From positions 1 through 64,000 of the forward strand of contig JBASRN010000022.1 in the NCBI GenBank assembly GCA_049273855.1: DNA of 64,000 nt. Direction: 5' to 3'. Each line of letters begins with the position of its first letter. The first letter of the stretch is position 1. Positions 1-8,009 of this stretch are shown here, in pieces. Source of the stretch: Onstottus_B sp049273855 (GTDB taxonomy: Bacteria > Acidobacteriota > Blastocatellia > UBA7656). The notes beneath the pieces were generated by a model that saw only the letters and a program-made list of their open reading frames with translations, was not told the origin of the DNA and ran no database searches. The position numbers and the translations under genes are program-made.

Positions 1-4
1 CCCT

Positions 5-40
5 CGACTACTCCCGAGCGCCGAGGCCCGGGAGTAGTCG
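5..40. repeat. perfect 12-bp stem-loop at window start
   Basis: Bases 5-16 (CGACTACTCCCG) are exactly complementary to 29-40, with a 12-nt loop. No T-run follows on the plus strand. It may be the 3' hairpin of a gene to the left of the window or part of the structured stretch that follows. No function is assigned. Confidence 0.6.
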
Positions 41-240
41 CTTGATTACTCCGAAACAGCGTAGCGGTGACCCTCGGAGTCGCTGATCCCGCGTCCTGTT
101 TCCGAATGGAATCTGTGGCCCAACGGGCAAGTGAACCACACCGAGTCCTCGGTGGAGGCTACCCGTCGGAGGGGGTTAAAGCACTTTGGGCATTTCATAA
201 CCAGAATTCTAACATGACTTGCCCCCTTTGTGGGCTTTTT
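41..240. other. structured non-coding stretch, possible small RNA
   Basis: Several short helices can form: 48-54 with 74-80, an alternative 57-61 with 81-85, and 139-145 with 148-154. The stretch ends in a weak GC hairpin (221-224 with 232-235) followed by five T. The open frame across 67-387 has no Shine-Dalgarno site and no recognisable protein, so I do not call it a gene. It could be an unassigned small RNA or leader. I do not recognise 6S, SRP, RNase P or a known riboswitch core. Confidence 0.25.
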
Positions 241-487
241 CTTTCGCCGCCGTTTCGGTCCGCAGTCGCACTTATTATCGCCCGCACCTACTCAATTGCG
301 ATGACCCTCAAGGACCCGAGGGTTAAGATTCTCTTACCCCAAGATCGAATCAATAGTTTACTGTTCTGGCCTCGGGTTAGCGATTAGTACTCTTCTGATT
401 CAAGCATCCGCCCCGCCTTTTTGCCCCTCCGCGTTAACTCCCTCCTCGTTCGGAACTTCATGGGACGATTTCAATTCGAGTAAGTGG

Positions 488-544
488 GGGGCGCCACATT
501 AATTTCTTGACATTGATCGGGCAAGTGTTTTATTGTGGCGCCAC
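488..544 (+). promoter_or_regulatory. promoter framed by two palindromic operator-like sites
   Basis: TTGACA at 507-512 and TTATTG at 530-535 are separated by 17 bp, a good sigma-70 layout. A perfect 10-bp palindrome GTGGCGCCAC (535-544) overlaps the end of the -10 box. A 9/10 copy (488-497) lies 47 bp upstream, just ahead of the -35. This is the arrangement expected for a repressor that bridges or blocks a promoter. The likely target is the cytochrome operon that begins at 793, leaving a leader of about 250 nt. The regulator is not known. Confidence 0.5.
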
Positions 545-792
545 TTCCAAGGTGATCCCTTCGGATTGGCATTGAAAGGGAAGACACACTCGGAAGCAAT
601 CCGCTTCTTTTGCTCAGCGTTTTAGGCAAGTTCCAGTGGGTGAGGATGACGTCAGGCCCATAAGCAGGCCGGATGGTTACGCAATCTGGATTTCGTGACT
701 TTCTCCCCTGCTACCCACGCAGTCGCGGAACCAGGTCACCAAACCTGTCTTGGATGAACCGCGTCCAAGCGCCTAAAGGAGGAACCTAAGCG

Positions 793-2061
793 ATGAAACG
801 TCTCAAGATTTATGTCTTGCTGTTGTTCGCGGCGGCGCTCGTTTTGCCCTTCGCATTTACGAGTTCCGTCGAAGGTCAGGCGGTAACGGAAGCTCCAGTA
901 ACCCAGATGGATGCTCGCCTTCCCGACACCGATCTCTTCAACGGTTTCGGGGTTCTTGGCAATCCCATCGATGAGTGCACCAACCCGCCGGTAGCAAGTC
1001 GCTCGTTCCGGGATAACAAGGCAATATTCGAGGAACGGGAAGAGGTAGACGAGGGCCTTGGGCCCACCTACAACGACGTCGCTTGCTCAGCCTGTCACCA
1101 GGCTCCGGTCACGGGGCACATTAGTCAGATCAACGAATTCAGGGCCGGGAGTGTCGTCAACGGCGTGTTCCAAGCCCCGCCGGGCGGACAGACGCTGATC
1201 CAGGACCGCGGGATCGATGCGGAGGCACAGGAACGGATCAACACGGGGCTCAACGCCCATGAGTTCCGCTCGACCAGGACGGTACTTGGTGATGGCTTTG
1301 TCGAGGCGATAGCAAATGGCACGCTTCAAAACAACGTGGCCGCACAGCCTGCAGCACAGCGCGGCCAGCTCCGGACCGTGGCCGTTCTAGAGCGGCCAGG
1401 GCAGACACGCATTGGGCGCTTCGGCCACAAATCACAACACGCCAGCCTGGTTTCATTCTCGGCGGATGCTTATTTGAACGAGATGGGAATAACCAGCTCG
1501 TTGCTCCCCAATGAGAATAACATTCTGGGGCAGTCAGCGGCTCCCTTTGATGAAGTAGACGACCCGGAGGATCAGGACAACGAGGACGTCGAAGCCTTCG
1601 CTGCTTTCATGAGGGCGTTGAGGGTTCCGGGTCGCGGGCCGATCAATTCGGATGTCAATGCCGGCCAGAACCTCTTCAATGCGATTGGCTGTGCTGTGTG
1701 TCACACTCCTCAATTCACGACCTCACCGGCAGGGACGATCATCAACGGCGGAGCGTTCATCGTGCCAGTGGCACTGGGCAACAAGATCATCCGTCCGTTC
1801 AGCGACTTCGCGCTGCACAATATTGGAACCAGCGGCGGGATAGGCGCTGAACCCGGAGTCAACGACAGGTTCGCGACAACCACGATAGCGCTGTGGGGTG
1901 TGCGTACCAAGCACCGCTTCATGATGCAGGGTAATCAGCACACCATCTTCGATAGCATTCAGGTTCATGGCGGTCAGGCATCGACCGCAAGGAACAACTT
2001 CAACAACGCGTTGAACAACACCCAGAAGAACCAGCTCATCGCGTTCGTGCTGTCGCTATAA
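793..2061 (+). CDS. exported di-haem c-type cytochrome (DHOR/thiol oxidoreductase-like)
   Basis: This 422-residue protein has a cleavable-looking signal peptide (about residues 1-29, ending near VEGQA) and two CxxCH haem c motifs, CSACH at 98-102 and CAVCH at 300-304. The spacing and length fit the di-haem oxidoreductase (DHOR) family of periplasmic electron-transfer or peroxidase-like proteins. The true substrate cannot be read from sequence. A Met/His-rich stretch near the C-terminus (HRFMMQGNQH) may supply an axial haem ligand. The start is well supported by AAAGGAGG at 775-782. It heads a short operon with a lipoprotein and a secreted rhodanese, so a periplasmic redox or sulfur role is a reasonable inference. 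Confidence 0.85.
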   Translation: MKRLKIYVLLLFAAALVLPFAFTSSVEGQAVTEAPVTQMDARLPDTDLFNGFGVLGNPIDECTNPPVASRSFRDNKAIFEEREEVDEGLGPTYNDVACSACHQAPVTGHISQINEFRAGSVVNGVFQAPPGGQTLIQDRGIDAEAQERINTGLNAHEFRSTRTVLGDGFVEAIANGTLQNNVAAQPAAQRGQLRTVAVLERPGQTRIGRFGHKSQHASLVSFSADAYLNEMGITSSLLPNENNILGQSAAPFDEVDDPEDQDNEDVEAFAAFMRALRVPGRGPINSDVNAGQNLFNAIGCAVCHTPQFTTSPAGTIINGGAFIVPVALGNKIIRPFSDFALHNIGTSGGIGAEPGVNDRFATTTIALWGVRTKHRFMMQGNQHTIFDSIQVHGGQASTARNNFNNALNNTQKNQLIAFVLSL

Positions 2062-2156
2062 GGCCCTGTATCTGCAGGTTGGTTTCCAGATCAGGTTTCA
2101 GAGGCTCGTCAGGTGACTGCCTGACGGGTCTCTGCTTTCACTATGAGGAGAAGGGA

Positions 2157-2993
2157 ATGCCGGCCAGAAAACCAATCCAAGCATTATCATACCTGATTGT
2201 TATCATTGGGACTGTGGCTTTATGCGGATGCGCAAGGCCACCCGCCCAGCCAAACATTGAGCAGCCGCTGGTGCCTCAAAAAAGCGAAGCGGTCAGCTCA
2301 ACACCGCAGCCGCAGGAAGCGCCGCAGTTTCCTCCAGCAACATTGGAAGAAGTTCTGGGAGCCGTCAAACGCGTCTTCAAAGGCGCGGCGGTGATCGACG
2401 TAAGCCGCAAGCCCAACTTCCTCGTTGGCGATTTCAACGGTGACCTGTCACAAGATCTGGCGGTCATTCTGAACCCGGCTGAAGGCAAGCTATCAGAGCT
2501 CAATCAGGAATTTCCGAGCTGGATTGCCCGGGAGCCATTGGAGGAGGTGCTGCTGCCCAAATCTAAGTTATTGGCTCATTCCAACGCAAAACCGTTGCCC
2601 AATCCGGCGGCAGGACAAACCGTTCGCTTTGAACAAAGTGATGTGTTGCTGGCAATAATCCATGGGAGTGGGCCTAAGGGTTGGCACGACCCGGACGCCA
2701 CACAGACTCACCTCCTCAGACATGTGGTCGGCGCTAATATGAGAACTCTGCCGATAAAGGCGGCGGTTAAGGCTTACAAGGGAGTAAAGCCGTTTCCCAC
2801 CATTTACGGGGATTTGATTCAGCAGACTCTGATTGGGCAGTCTGGATTCCTCCATTTCACTGGTGGAATCTACGGCTGGTATGATCCCAGGAACTACAAA
2901 CCCGTGGCTTTGCCGATGCCCGGTCACGTAGGTATGTCCACGATAACCGCGAAGTCAAAATCGACTAATCCGAATTCGATAGGGATTCGTTGA
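2157..2993 (+). CDS. hypothetical lipoprotein, second gene of cytochrome operon
   Basis: I place the start at ATG 2157, preceded by a purine-rich GAGGAGAAGGGA. It begins MPARK and has a hydrophobic segment ending in a lipobox-like ALCGC, so it is probably a lipoprotein of 278 residues. An upstream in-frame start at 2079 would put 26 odd residues ahead of the signal and is less likely. Residues near VGDFNGDLSQDLAVI resemble an FG-GAP/VCBS-type calcium-binding turn, seen once only. The family is not recognised. Its place between a di-haem cytochrome and a rhodanese suggests a cell-envelope partner in the same process. Confidence 0.7.
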   Translation: MPARKPIQALSYLIVIIGTVALCGCARPPAQPNIEQPLVPQKSEAVSSTPQPQEAPQFPPATLEEVLGAVKRVFKGAAVIDVSRKPNFLVGDFNGDLSQDLAVILNPAEGKLSELNQEFPSWIAREPLEEVLLPKSKLLAHSNAKPLPNPAAGQTVRFEQSDVLLAIIHGSGPKGWHDPDATQTHLLRHVVGANMRTLPIKAAVKAYKGVKPFPTIYGDLIQQTLIGQSGFLHFTGGIYGWYDPRNYKPVALPMPGHVGMSTITAKSKSTNPNSIGIR

Positions 2994-3038
2994 GAGTTCC
3001 CGGGTGTCTCCCGGTTTCAGATTGCAGGGGGTAGTCGC

Positions 3039-3500
3039 ATGAGATTCAACAGATGGATCGGTGTTCTGGCTGCGGCTTTGGCCGGCTTTGGGAATGTCTC
3101 GTTCGCCCATCAGAAAGTCGACCCTTCGGGAACAAATCCCAGAAACAAACAGGAGCAGGTCGTCCAGGTCGAATTCATAACAGCCGAGGAGTTGAAGACA
3201 AAGATCGCTAACAACGAGCCTGTTGCCATCGTCGATTTACGCGGGCCAAGTCTGTACGCGCAAAGCGATAAAACGATCAAGGGTTCGGTACACATCAAAG
3301 TTCGCAGAGTAGCGTCCCGGCTGAGAGGAGTTCCTCGTGATAGGGAGATCATACCCTATTGCTCCTGCCCGTCTGACGAAGCCGCGACTCTCGCCGCTCG
3401 GACGCTTATCGCCAATGGCTTCAAAAGAGTTCGCGTGCTGAAGGGAGGCTGGACCGCCTGGCTCCAGGCCGGTGGCCAGGTGCAGCCGAGGCCGAAATAA
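3039..3500 (+). CDS. secreted rhodanese-domain protein
   Basis: This is a single rhodanese domain (about residues 40-150 of 153) behind a signal peptide that ends near SFAHQ. The active-site loop YCSCPSDEAA puts the catalytic persulfide cysteine at C108, with a second cysteine at C110 that is not typical of simple sulfurtransferases. The conserved IVDLRGP near residue 65 and GGWTAW near 136 support the fold. Single-domain periplasmic rhodaneses move sulfane sulfur or act in cyanide or sulfide handling; which applies here is unknown. It is the third gene of the operon starting at 793. Confidence 0.8.
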   Translation: MRFNRWIGVLAAALAGFGNVSFAHQKVDPSGTNPRNKQEQVVQVEFITAEELKTKIANNEPVAIVDLRGPSLYAQSDKTIKGSVHIKVRRVASRLRGVPRDREIIPYCSCPSDEAATLAARTLIANGFKRVRVLKGGWTAWLQAGGQVQPRPK

Positions 3501-3534
3501 TCTGGGATTTCGAGGTCCTGCTGCGACCTCCGCG

Positions 3535-4548
3535 TTATGAACTGGTGAAATCCTGGATGTCCTTAAACGGTACCTGCGCGACACCGAAGTCGGGGCGATA
3601 ATACTCCGCCGCCGAGTCAAAGTCCTGCATCCAGCCCTCTTCCATTGCCAGCGATTCCATCTGCTCGATAGCGCTCAGCCATTCGCTCCAGCGGATCTTG
3701 CGCGAGATCAATGGGTATCGTTCCAGTCCAACCTTGTTGGTCGGGAAGTACTGCGCCATCAGACTGACCGCCACCTTTGGCGATAACTCGTCGCGAATCC
3801 AGGCAAGCGATTCGTGAATGCCCGCGATATCGTTGGGCAGCACAAGGAGCCGAATTATCAACCCGCGTTTCAACAAACCATTCTCGTCGTACTCGAGCGA
3901 GTCCCCCATCTGCCTATACATCTCTTTGATTGCCGCCCGTGAGTGACGAACGTACGCGGTGACCTTCGAGTATTCGCGTCCCGCTTCGTCATCGCTGTAC
4001 TTCAAGTCCGGAAGATAAACGTCGACGATCCCGTCGAGGAGCTTCAAAACGTCAACCGAATCGAAAGCGTTCGTGTTATAGACGACCGGCAACCGCAATC
4101 CGCGGCGCCCGGCGAGCAGCAGCGATTTCGCCAACTGGGGAGCGAAGTGAGTCGGAGAAACCCAGTTGATGTTGTGACAACCTTGCTCCTGAAGCTCAAG
4201 AAACATTTCCGCGAGCCGCTCAAACGAGACTTCGTTCTTGCGCTGCTCTTTGAACGTCTGACTGATCTGGTAGTTCTGACAATAGACGCAACGGAGATTG
4301 CACAACCCAAGAAAGACATTCCCCGCGCCGTGCGTCCCGACCAGCGCGGGCTCTTCGCCAAAGTGCGGCGTGTAAGCCGAAACGATGGGCAGCAGCCCCG
4401 AGTAGCACGCGGCCACGTCGTTGTTGAGTCGATCGACATCGCAGTCGCGCGGACATATGCGGCAAGTGCGGAGCATCCCCATCAGGCTTTCGATGCGTTG
4501 TTCAAGTTCGCCTGACTCGAGAAGCGCGACATAAGAAGGTTGACGCAT
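3535..4548 (-). CDS. radical SAM protein, PflX-like (COG1313 type)
   Basis: The 337-residue protein carries a radical SAM cluster motif CNLRCVYC (C83, C87, C90) and an N-terminal cysteine group (C29, C32, C36, C48) typical of the PflX group of pyruvate-formate-lyase-activase-like proteins. These are annotated as putative glycyl-radical activases, but the target is usually not known. There is no glycyl radical enzyme in this window, so I do not infer one. The gene runs opposite to the rhodanese operon, with the two stop codons 34 bp apart. Confidence 0.8.
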   Translation of the reverse strand: MRQPSYVALLESGELEQRIESLMGMLRTCRICPRDCDVDRLNNDVAACYSGLLPIVSAYTPHFGEEPALVGTHGAGNVFLGLCNLRCVYCQNYQISQTFKEQRKNEVSFERLAEMFLELQEQGCHNINWVSPTHFAPQLAKSLLLAGRRGLRLPVVYNTNAFDSVDVLKLLDGIVDVYLPDLKYSDDEAGREYSKVTAYVRHSRAAIKEMYRQMGDSLEYDENGLLKRGLIIRLLVLPNDIAGIHESLAWIRDELSPKVAVSLMAQYFPTNKVGLERYPLISRKIRWSEWLSAIEQMESLAMEEGWMQDFDSAAEYYRPDFGVAQVPFKDIQDFTSS

Positions 4549-4645
4549 AGCCGCATTCTACAGACGCACAACATTCGGTTCAACGCTCCTGCGGACCAGT
4601 GCGCCCGGCAAGCCTTACTCGCCCGACTACATTGACTCCCCGCAC

Positions 4646-4690
4646 AAAAGAGATGTCCCGCCGGATGAGCGCGGCTCACCGGGCGGGACA
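4646..4690 (-). terminator. rho-independent terminator of the DUF5666 gene
   Basis: A GC-rich hairpin (4654-4662 with 4682-4690, plus an inner GAGC/GCTC helix) lies 32 bp beyond the stop codon of the minus-strand gene. On that strand it is followed by TCTCTTTTG. The layout is that of a standard intrinsic terminator. Confidence 0.65.
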
Positions 4691-4721
4691 GGGTTGCTTT
4701 CCCTTCTTCTGCCAGAGTTGA

Positions 4722-5771
4722 TTAGTTGGAGTCTCTGACTTGAATCCTGGTGGCGACTATCGAACCGTCGGCCAAGCGAAGCCCTTTTATCTTCACTCGT
4801 GTTCCGATTACGAACGAACCGTGTTCCGTTTTCAGTTTCGTCGACGAGGTCACGTGCACCGTCTGGTTATTGACCCGCCAGTCACCGATCAAGGTCGAGC
4901 CGTTCGGAAAGCTCTGGATTGTACCTTTAAGATTGGCGCTCTGGCCTTCGGCGCCGGATCCGCTCGACGCGTTTTGCAATTCGATCCTCATGGCGTCTAT
5001 CGAACCATCGGCGCGCATCGTTCCCTTAACTTCAACCGGCGCCCCGATAACAAAGGCTCCGTGTTCCTGGTTCAGGATCGTTGCCAGAGTGACATGAACC
5101 GTCCGCCCGTTTACTCGCCAGTCGCCAACGAACCCTTGCCCGGCTGGCAGACTCTCGATCGCGCCCTTCAGCTCGTCTCGGCCGTCGTCACCGGCGACGT
5201 TTGATTTGACTTCAATCTTATTGGCGTCCATAGAGCCATCCGCTTGCACGGCACCCTTGATCTCAACAAAAGCCCCCATTGAAACCGGGCCGTATTCGGT
5301 CTCAATGCGCGTGGATGAAGAGACGTGGATCGTGCGACCTCCGACTCTCCAGTCGCCGATGAAGCCTCCCGTGCCGGGCAGACTCTGGATCGTGCCCTTG
5401 AACTTCGGTTGGTCGCTGGAATCGTCGCTGCCGCTACCACTGCCATTCCCGTCATCGCCCCCTGAGCCAGTCTTGACTTCGATTTTCGTAGCGTCGACAG
5501 AGTTATCGGAGCGCACCCGGCCTTCGACCTTGACGCTGGCTCCGACTTCTACGCGGCCATCTTGTTGCTCGATGGTTGTCGCGCTGGTGACGTGAACGAT
5601 GCGGCCTCCCACGCGCCAATCGCCGATGAAGCCCGCCGTGCTCGGCAAGCTCTCAATGATGCCAGTTAACTTGGTTTCGTTCTCACCAAGGGCAAGCGCG
5701 GTATTTCCTGAAGAAAGACCGAACGTTAGTGCCACAAGCGCCGCGACTTTCAATAAAAGATTGCTTTTCAT
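4722..5771 (-). CDS. exported protein of four tandem DUF5666 repeats
   Basis: After a signal peptide (MKSNLLLK..., cut near NTALA) the protein consists of four copies of a roughly 65-residue unit. Each has a core like GFIGDWRVGGRTVHV, then an IGAPVEVKG-type strand and an ADGSIDAMRIE ending. This is the DUF5666 unit, a small beta-barrel-like domain found in exported proteins, with no assigned function. A Gly/Ser/Asp-rich linker (GSGSGSDDSS) separates repeats one and two. I prefer ATG 5771 because GAGGG sits five bases upstream; ATG 5783 would add four residues. A terminator follows the gene. Confidence 0.8.
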   Translation of the reverse strand: MKSNLLLKVAALVALTFGLSSGNTALALGENETKLTGIIESLPSTAGFIGDWRVGGRIVHVTSATTIEQQDGRVEVGASVKVEGRVRSDNSVDATKIEVKTGSGGDDGNGSGSGSDDSSDQPKFKGTIQSLPGTGGFIGDWRVGGRTIHVSSSTRIETEYGPVSMGAFVEIKGAVQADGSMDANKIEVKSNVAGDDGRDELKGAIESLPAGQGFVGDWRVNGRTVHVTLATILNQEHGAFVIGAPVEVKGTMRADGSIDAMRIELQNASSGSGAEGQSANLKGTIQSFPNGSTLIGDWRVNNQTVHVTSSTKLKTEHGSFVIGTRVKIKGLRLADGSIVATRIQVRDSN

Positions 5772-5884
5772 CATTACCCTCATAACCGTTTCAAGATTTC
5801 GTCCTACCGTTACAGGAGAGCCGCGGCTTGCTCAAGAAATACCTCGTTGCGCGGGGAGCGCGACAAAAGCGGGTTCGCGGATCA

Positions 5885-5916
5885 CTTTAGCGGAACTTAG
5901 CCGAGTTCCGCTAAAG
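5885..5916. repeat. 13-bp perfect hairpin between divergent genes
   Basis: CTTTAGCGGAACT (5885-5897) is exactly complementary to 5904-5916, with a 6-nt loop. It sits between two genes that point away from each other, so it is not a terminator. It may be a palindromic extragenic repeat or an operator for either promoter. Confidence 0.6.
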
Positions 5917-6028
5917 CCAACCCCGTTCCGGTCGCTAATCGATCCGCCGAAGCACGGTTGACAGGCGCCTTTTCCAGCACTTAAGCTCCGCCAGTAACCC
6001 GTAGTGGCTGATCCTTAGAGAGGCGACT

Positions 6029-6787
6029 ATGAAGGCCGTCCGTTTTGAAGGTTTCTCACCCCAGCTCTTCCGTTTTTTGTCCGGGCTCTCAGCAAACAAC
6101 AGCAAGCCGTGGTTCGACGAGCATCGCAGCGAGTACGAATCTGAGGTGTTGTCGCCGGTGAAAGCCTTCGTCGCCGACCTTGGGCCGATCATGCGAATGC
6201 TCAACGAAGAGCTTGAGACTGAGCCGCGAGTCGGCCGCACCGTGAGCCGGATCAGCAACGACATGCGATTTCACAAGAATCGGCCGCCATACCGGCCGTT
6301 TATCTATGTGAGCTTCCCGCGCCGCGGCGAGAAGTGGACGAGCGGGGCGCTGCTTTACGCAGGTATTTATTCGAAAGGTGTTTCAATAGGCTTTTACCCC
6401 GGAGGCCACAACCCGCTCCTGACAGGCCCGACCCAGCAAGCCATCAAGCAAAACCTTCGGTTGTTTCAGCGATACCTGGATGACCGGCGCATACCGGAGT
6501 ACTATTCCGAGCTGGCCGGGGAGGAAGGCGGCAAAGTGACCAAGTGGCCCTTGCCAAAAATGGCTCGGCGATGGGTCGAGCTGGAGAACCTCGTCGTTGG
6601 CGAGCACTTCGCATGCAACGACCCTCGGCTGTCGCGCCGTACTTTTCTCGACCGGGCTCAGGCGATCTTGTTGGACCTGTATCCCCTCTGGTTGTTCGCA
6701 ACCAGTGACAATCTCAAGGATGATCTTCAATTGTACCGCGAGAACGCCGAACTGCTTGCGCGTCCACTCACGAAAGCGGTCGGTTGA
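6029..6787 (+). CDS. DUF2461 (TIGR02453) family protein
   Basis: The opening FEGFSPQLFRFLSGLSANN followed by KPWFDEHR is the signature of the DUF2461 family, soluble proteins of about 220-250 residues with no known function. The 252-residue length fits the family, and there is no signal peptide or membrane segment. The ATG at 6029 is preceded by AGAGAGGCG. It is divergent from the DUF5666 gene, with the palindrome at 5885 between them. Confidence 0.8.
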   Translation: MKAVRFEGFSPQLFRFLSGLSANNSKPWFDEHRSEYESEVLSPVKAFVADLGPIMRMLNEELETEPRVGRTVSRISNDMRFHKNRPPYRPFIYVSFPRRGEKWTSGALLYAGIYSKGVSIGFYPGGHNPLLTGPTQQAIKQNLRLFQRYLDDRRIPEYYSELAGEEGGKVTKWPLPKMARRWVELENLVVGEHFACNDPRLSRRTFLDRAQAILLDLYPLWLFATSDNLKDDLQLYRENAELLARPLTKAVG

Positions 6788-6925
6788 AATCGGCAGGGCG
6801 TACCGTTGTCGCGCGATTCACAACGGGCGCAATCCACGGAGTTTGACTCGAACGCTACCAGCGGCTTTGAATTGATAGCAGTCTCCCGGCTTTGGCTTCG
6901 GAGCGACGGCGCGGAATCGAAAGTG

Positions 6926-7300
6926 ATGGACCACGAAGAGAACATAAAGCCGACCGAGAAGCGGCGCATGCGGGTGTCCGCGGCTCACAACGACGTGCTC
7001 GTCAAGGTGCTCGACGTTCCCGAGGCGGATTACGAGTGCGTGATGGTGAACAGCCCATGGCCGGAGCGAGGCTTGTTGAAAGGCGACATTGTGTTGTGCA
7101 ACGCGAGTTCCGAAGGGGGCGCTGGCGATATCGTCATGATCGAAGAAGAAGGTCAGGTGAGACTGGGCATTCTCTCAACGCCCGGCTATCTCGAAACGCC
7201 GTTTGGCTTTCGACCGCTGGAAGCTTCTGAGCGAATCGTCGGCGTAGGAGTGGCGCTCGCGCGCAGGCTCTCGGGAGCCGGCGGAGACTTCACGTTTTGA
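6926..7300 (+). CDS. LexA/S24-like domain protein without catalytic lysine
   Basis: From ATG 6926 the product is 124 residues. The pattern VNSPWPERGLLKGD, then AGDIVMIEEEGQVRLGIL, then IVGVGVALARRL follows the beta-fold of the S24 peptidase domain found in LexA and phage repressors. Ser43 is at the catalytic serine position, but the usual lysine after the 'DGEV' strand is replaced (RLG at 79-81). No DNA-binding helix-turn-helix is present. It is therefore probably a non-proteolytic relative or a binding domain. A longer frame from TTG 6806 lacks a convincing start. Assignment to the S24 fold is by eye. Confidence 0.5.
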   Translation: MDHEENIKPTEKRRMRVSAAHNDVLVKVLDVPEADYECVMVNSPWPERGLLKGDIVLCNASSEGGAGDIVMIEEEGQVRLGILSTPGYLETPFGFRPLEASERIVGVGVALARRLSGAGGDFTF

Positions 7301-7419
7301 TCTTGCCTTTGATAGGCATTCCGGAGAATTCGTAAGCGCCGCCCATCGAGTGTCGGGACCACTCGCCGTGGTTGACCTGTTGGGGCTCGTTCGTGTACTA
7401 ATCGGTCAACAGAGAAAGG

Positions 7420-7894
7420 ATGGGCGCCATAAAAAGAGTGCTTCCTCCTACTGTCGTGGTTCTTCTCCTCGAGTCGCTTATTCTAGCGCAAGATCGCGGC
7501 ATGGGCGTGGTGCGCAGACCAGAAACCGAACGCGTAGCCCTCGTAATCGGAAACGCCGCGTACCAGAATTCGCCGCTACTCAATCCGACCAACGATGCCA
7601 GGGACTTTGCGCAAGCGCTGAACAGGTCCGGATTCGAGATCATACACAAAGAGAACGCGACTCAGAACGAGATGAAACGTGCCATTCGTCTTTTCGGCGA
7701 GAAGATCAGAAGTGGCGGCGTTGGCCTGTTTTACTATGCGGGGCACGGTATGCAGGTCGACGGGCGAAACTACCTGATCCCGCCAGAAGAAGTGGGAACA
7801 GGCAGAGGCTGCCTATCGAGAAGCACTCCGGTTGGCGCCAAATGAGGAGTCGCTAAAACAGCGCTACGATAAGGTCCGGCGAAAGCAATGGTAA
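7420..7894 (+). pseudogene. caspase-TPR protein remnant (internal deletion and frameshift)
   Basis: The first 121 codons encode a signal peptide and the first half of a caspase/metacaspase-like (peptidase C14) domain: VALVIGNAAYQN, the NDARDF motif and the catalytic histidine in YYAGHG (H109). Directly after NYLIP, where the catalytic cysteine half should follow, the sequence changes. In another frame (7784-7894) it encodes KWEQAEAAYREALRLAP and a short basic tail ending in a stop, which is a typical C-terminal TPR repeat. I infer that an exported caspase-TPR gene lost its middle. If translated, it would make a 141-residue protein without the cysteine. Confidence 0.65.
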
Positions 7895-8009
7895 AAGCCA
7901 TTGACCTGCCCTTAACGATCCGCTGGGCGATCAAGACCCCAAAGAAACATCGGCATCTCCAAAATCGCGACTTCTCCGTTGAGGCTTAGCAAGATATGCG
8001 AGGCGAGAA

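Noticed and set aside
67..387. 106-codon frame at the window start
   Set aside because: No Shine-Dalgarno site, overlaps hairpins and a weak terminator, and the product resembles no protein.
7420..7845. Intact short caspase gene
   Set aside because: It ends before the catalytic cysteine, and the next sequence encodes a TPR end in another frame, so a deletion is the simpler reading.
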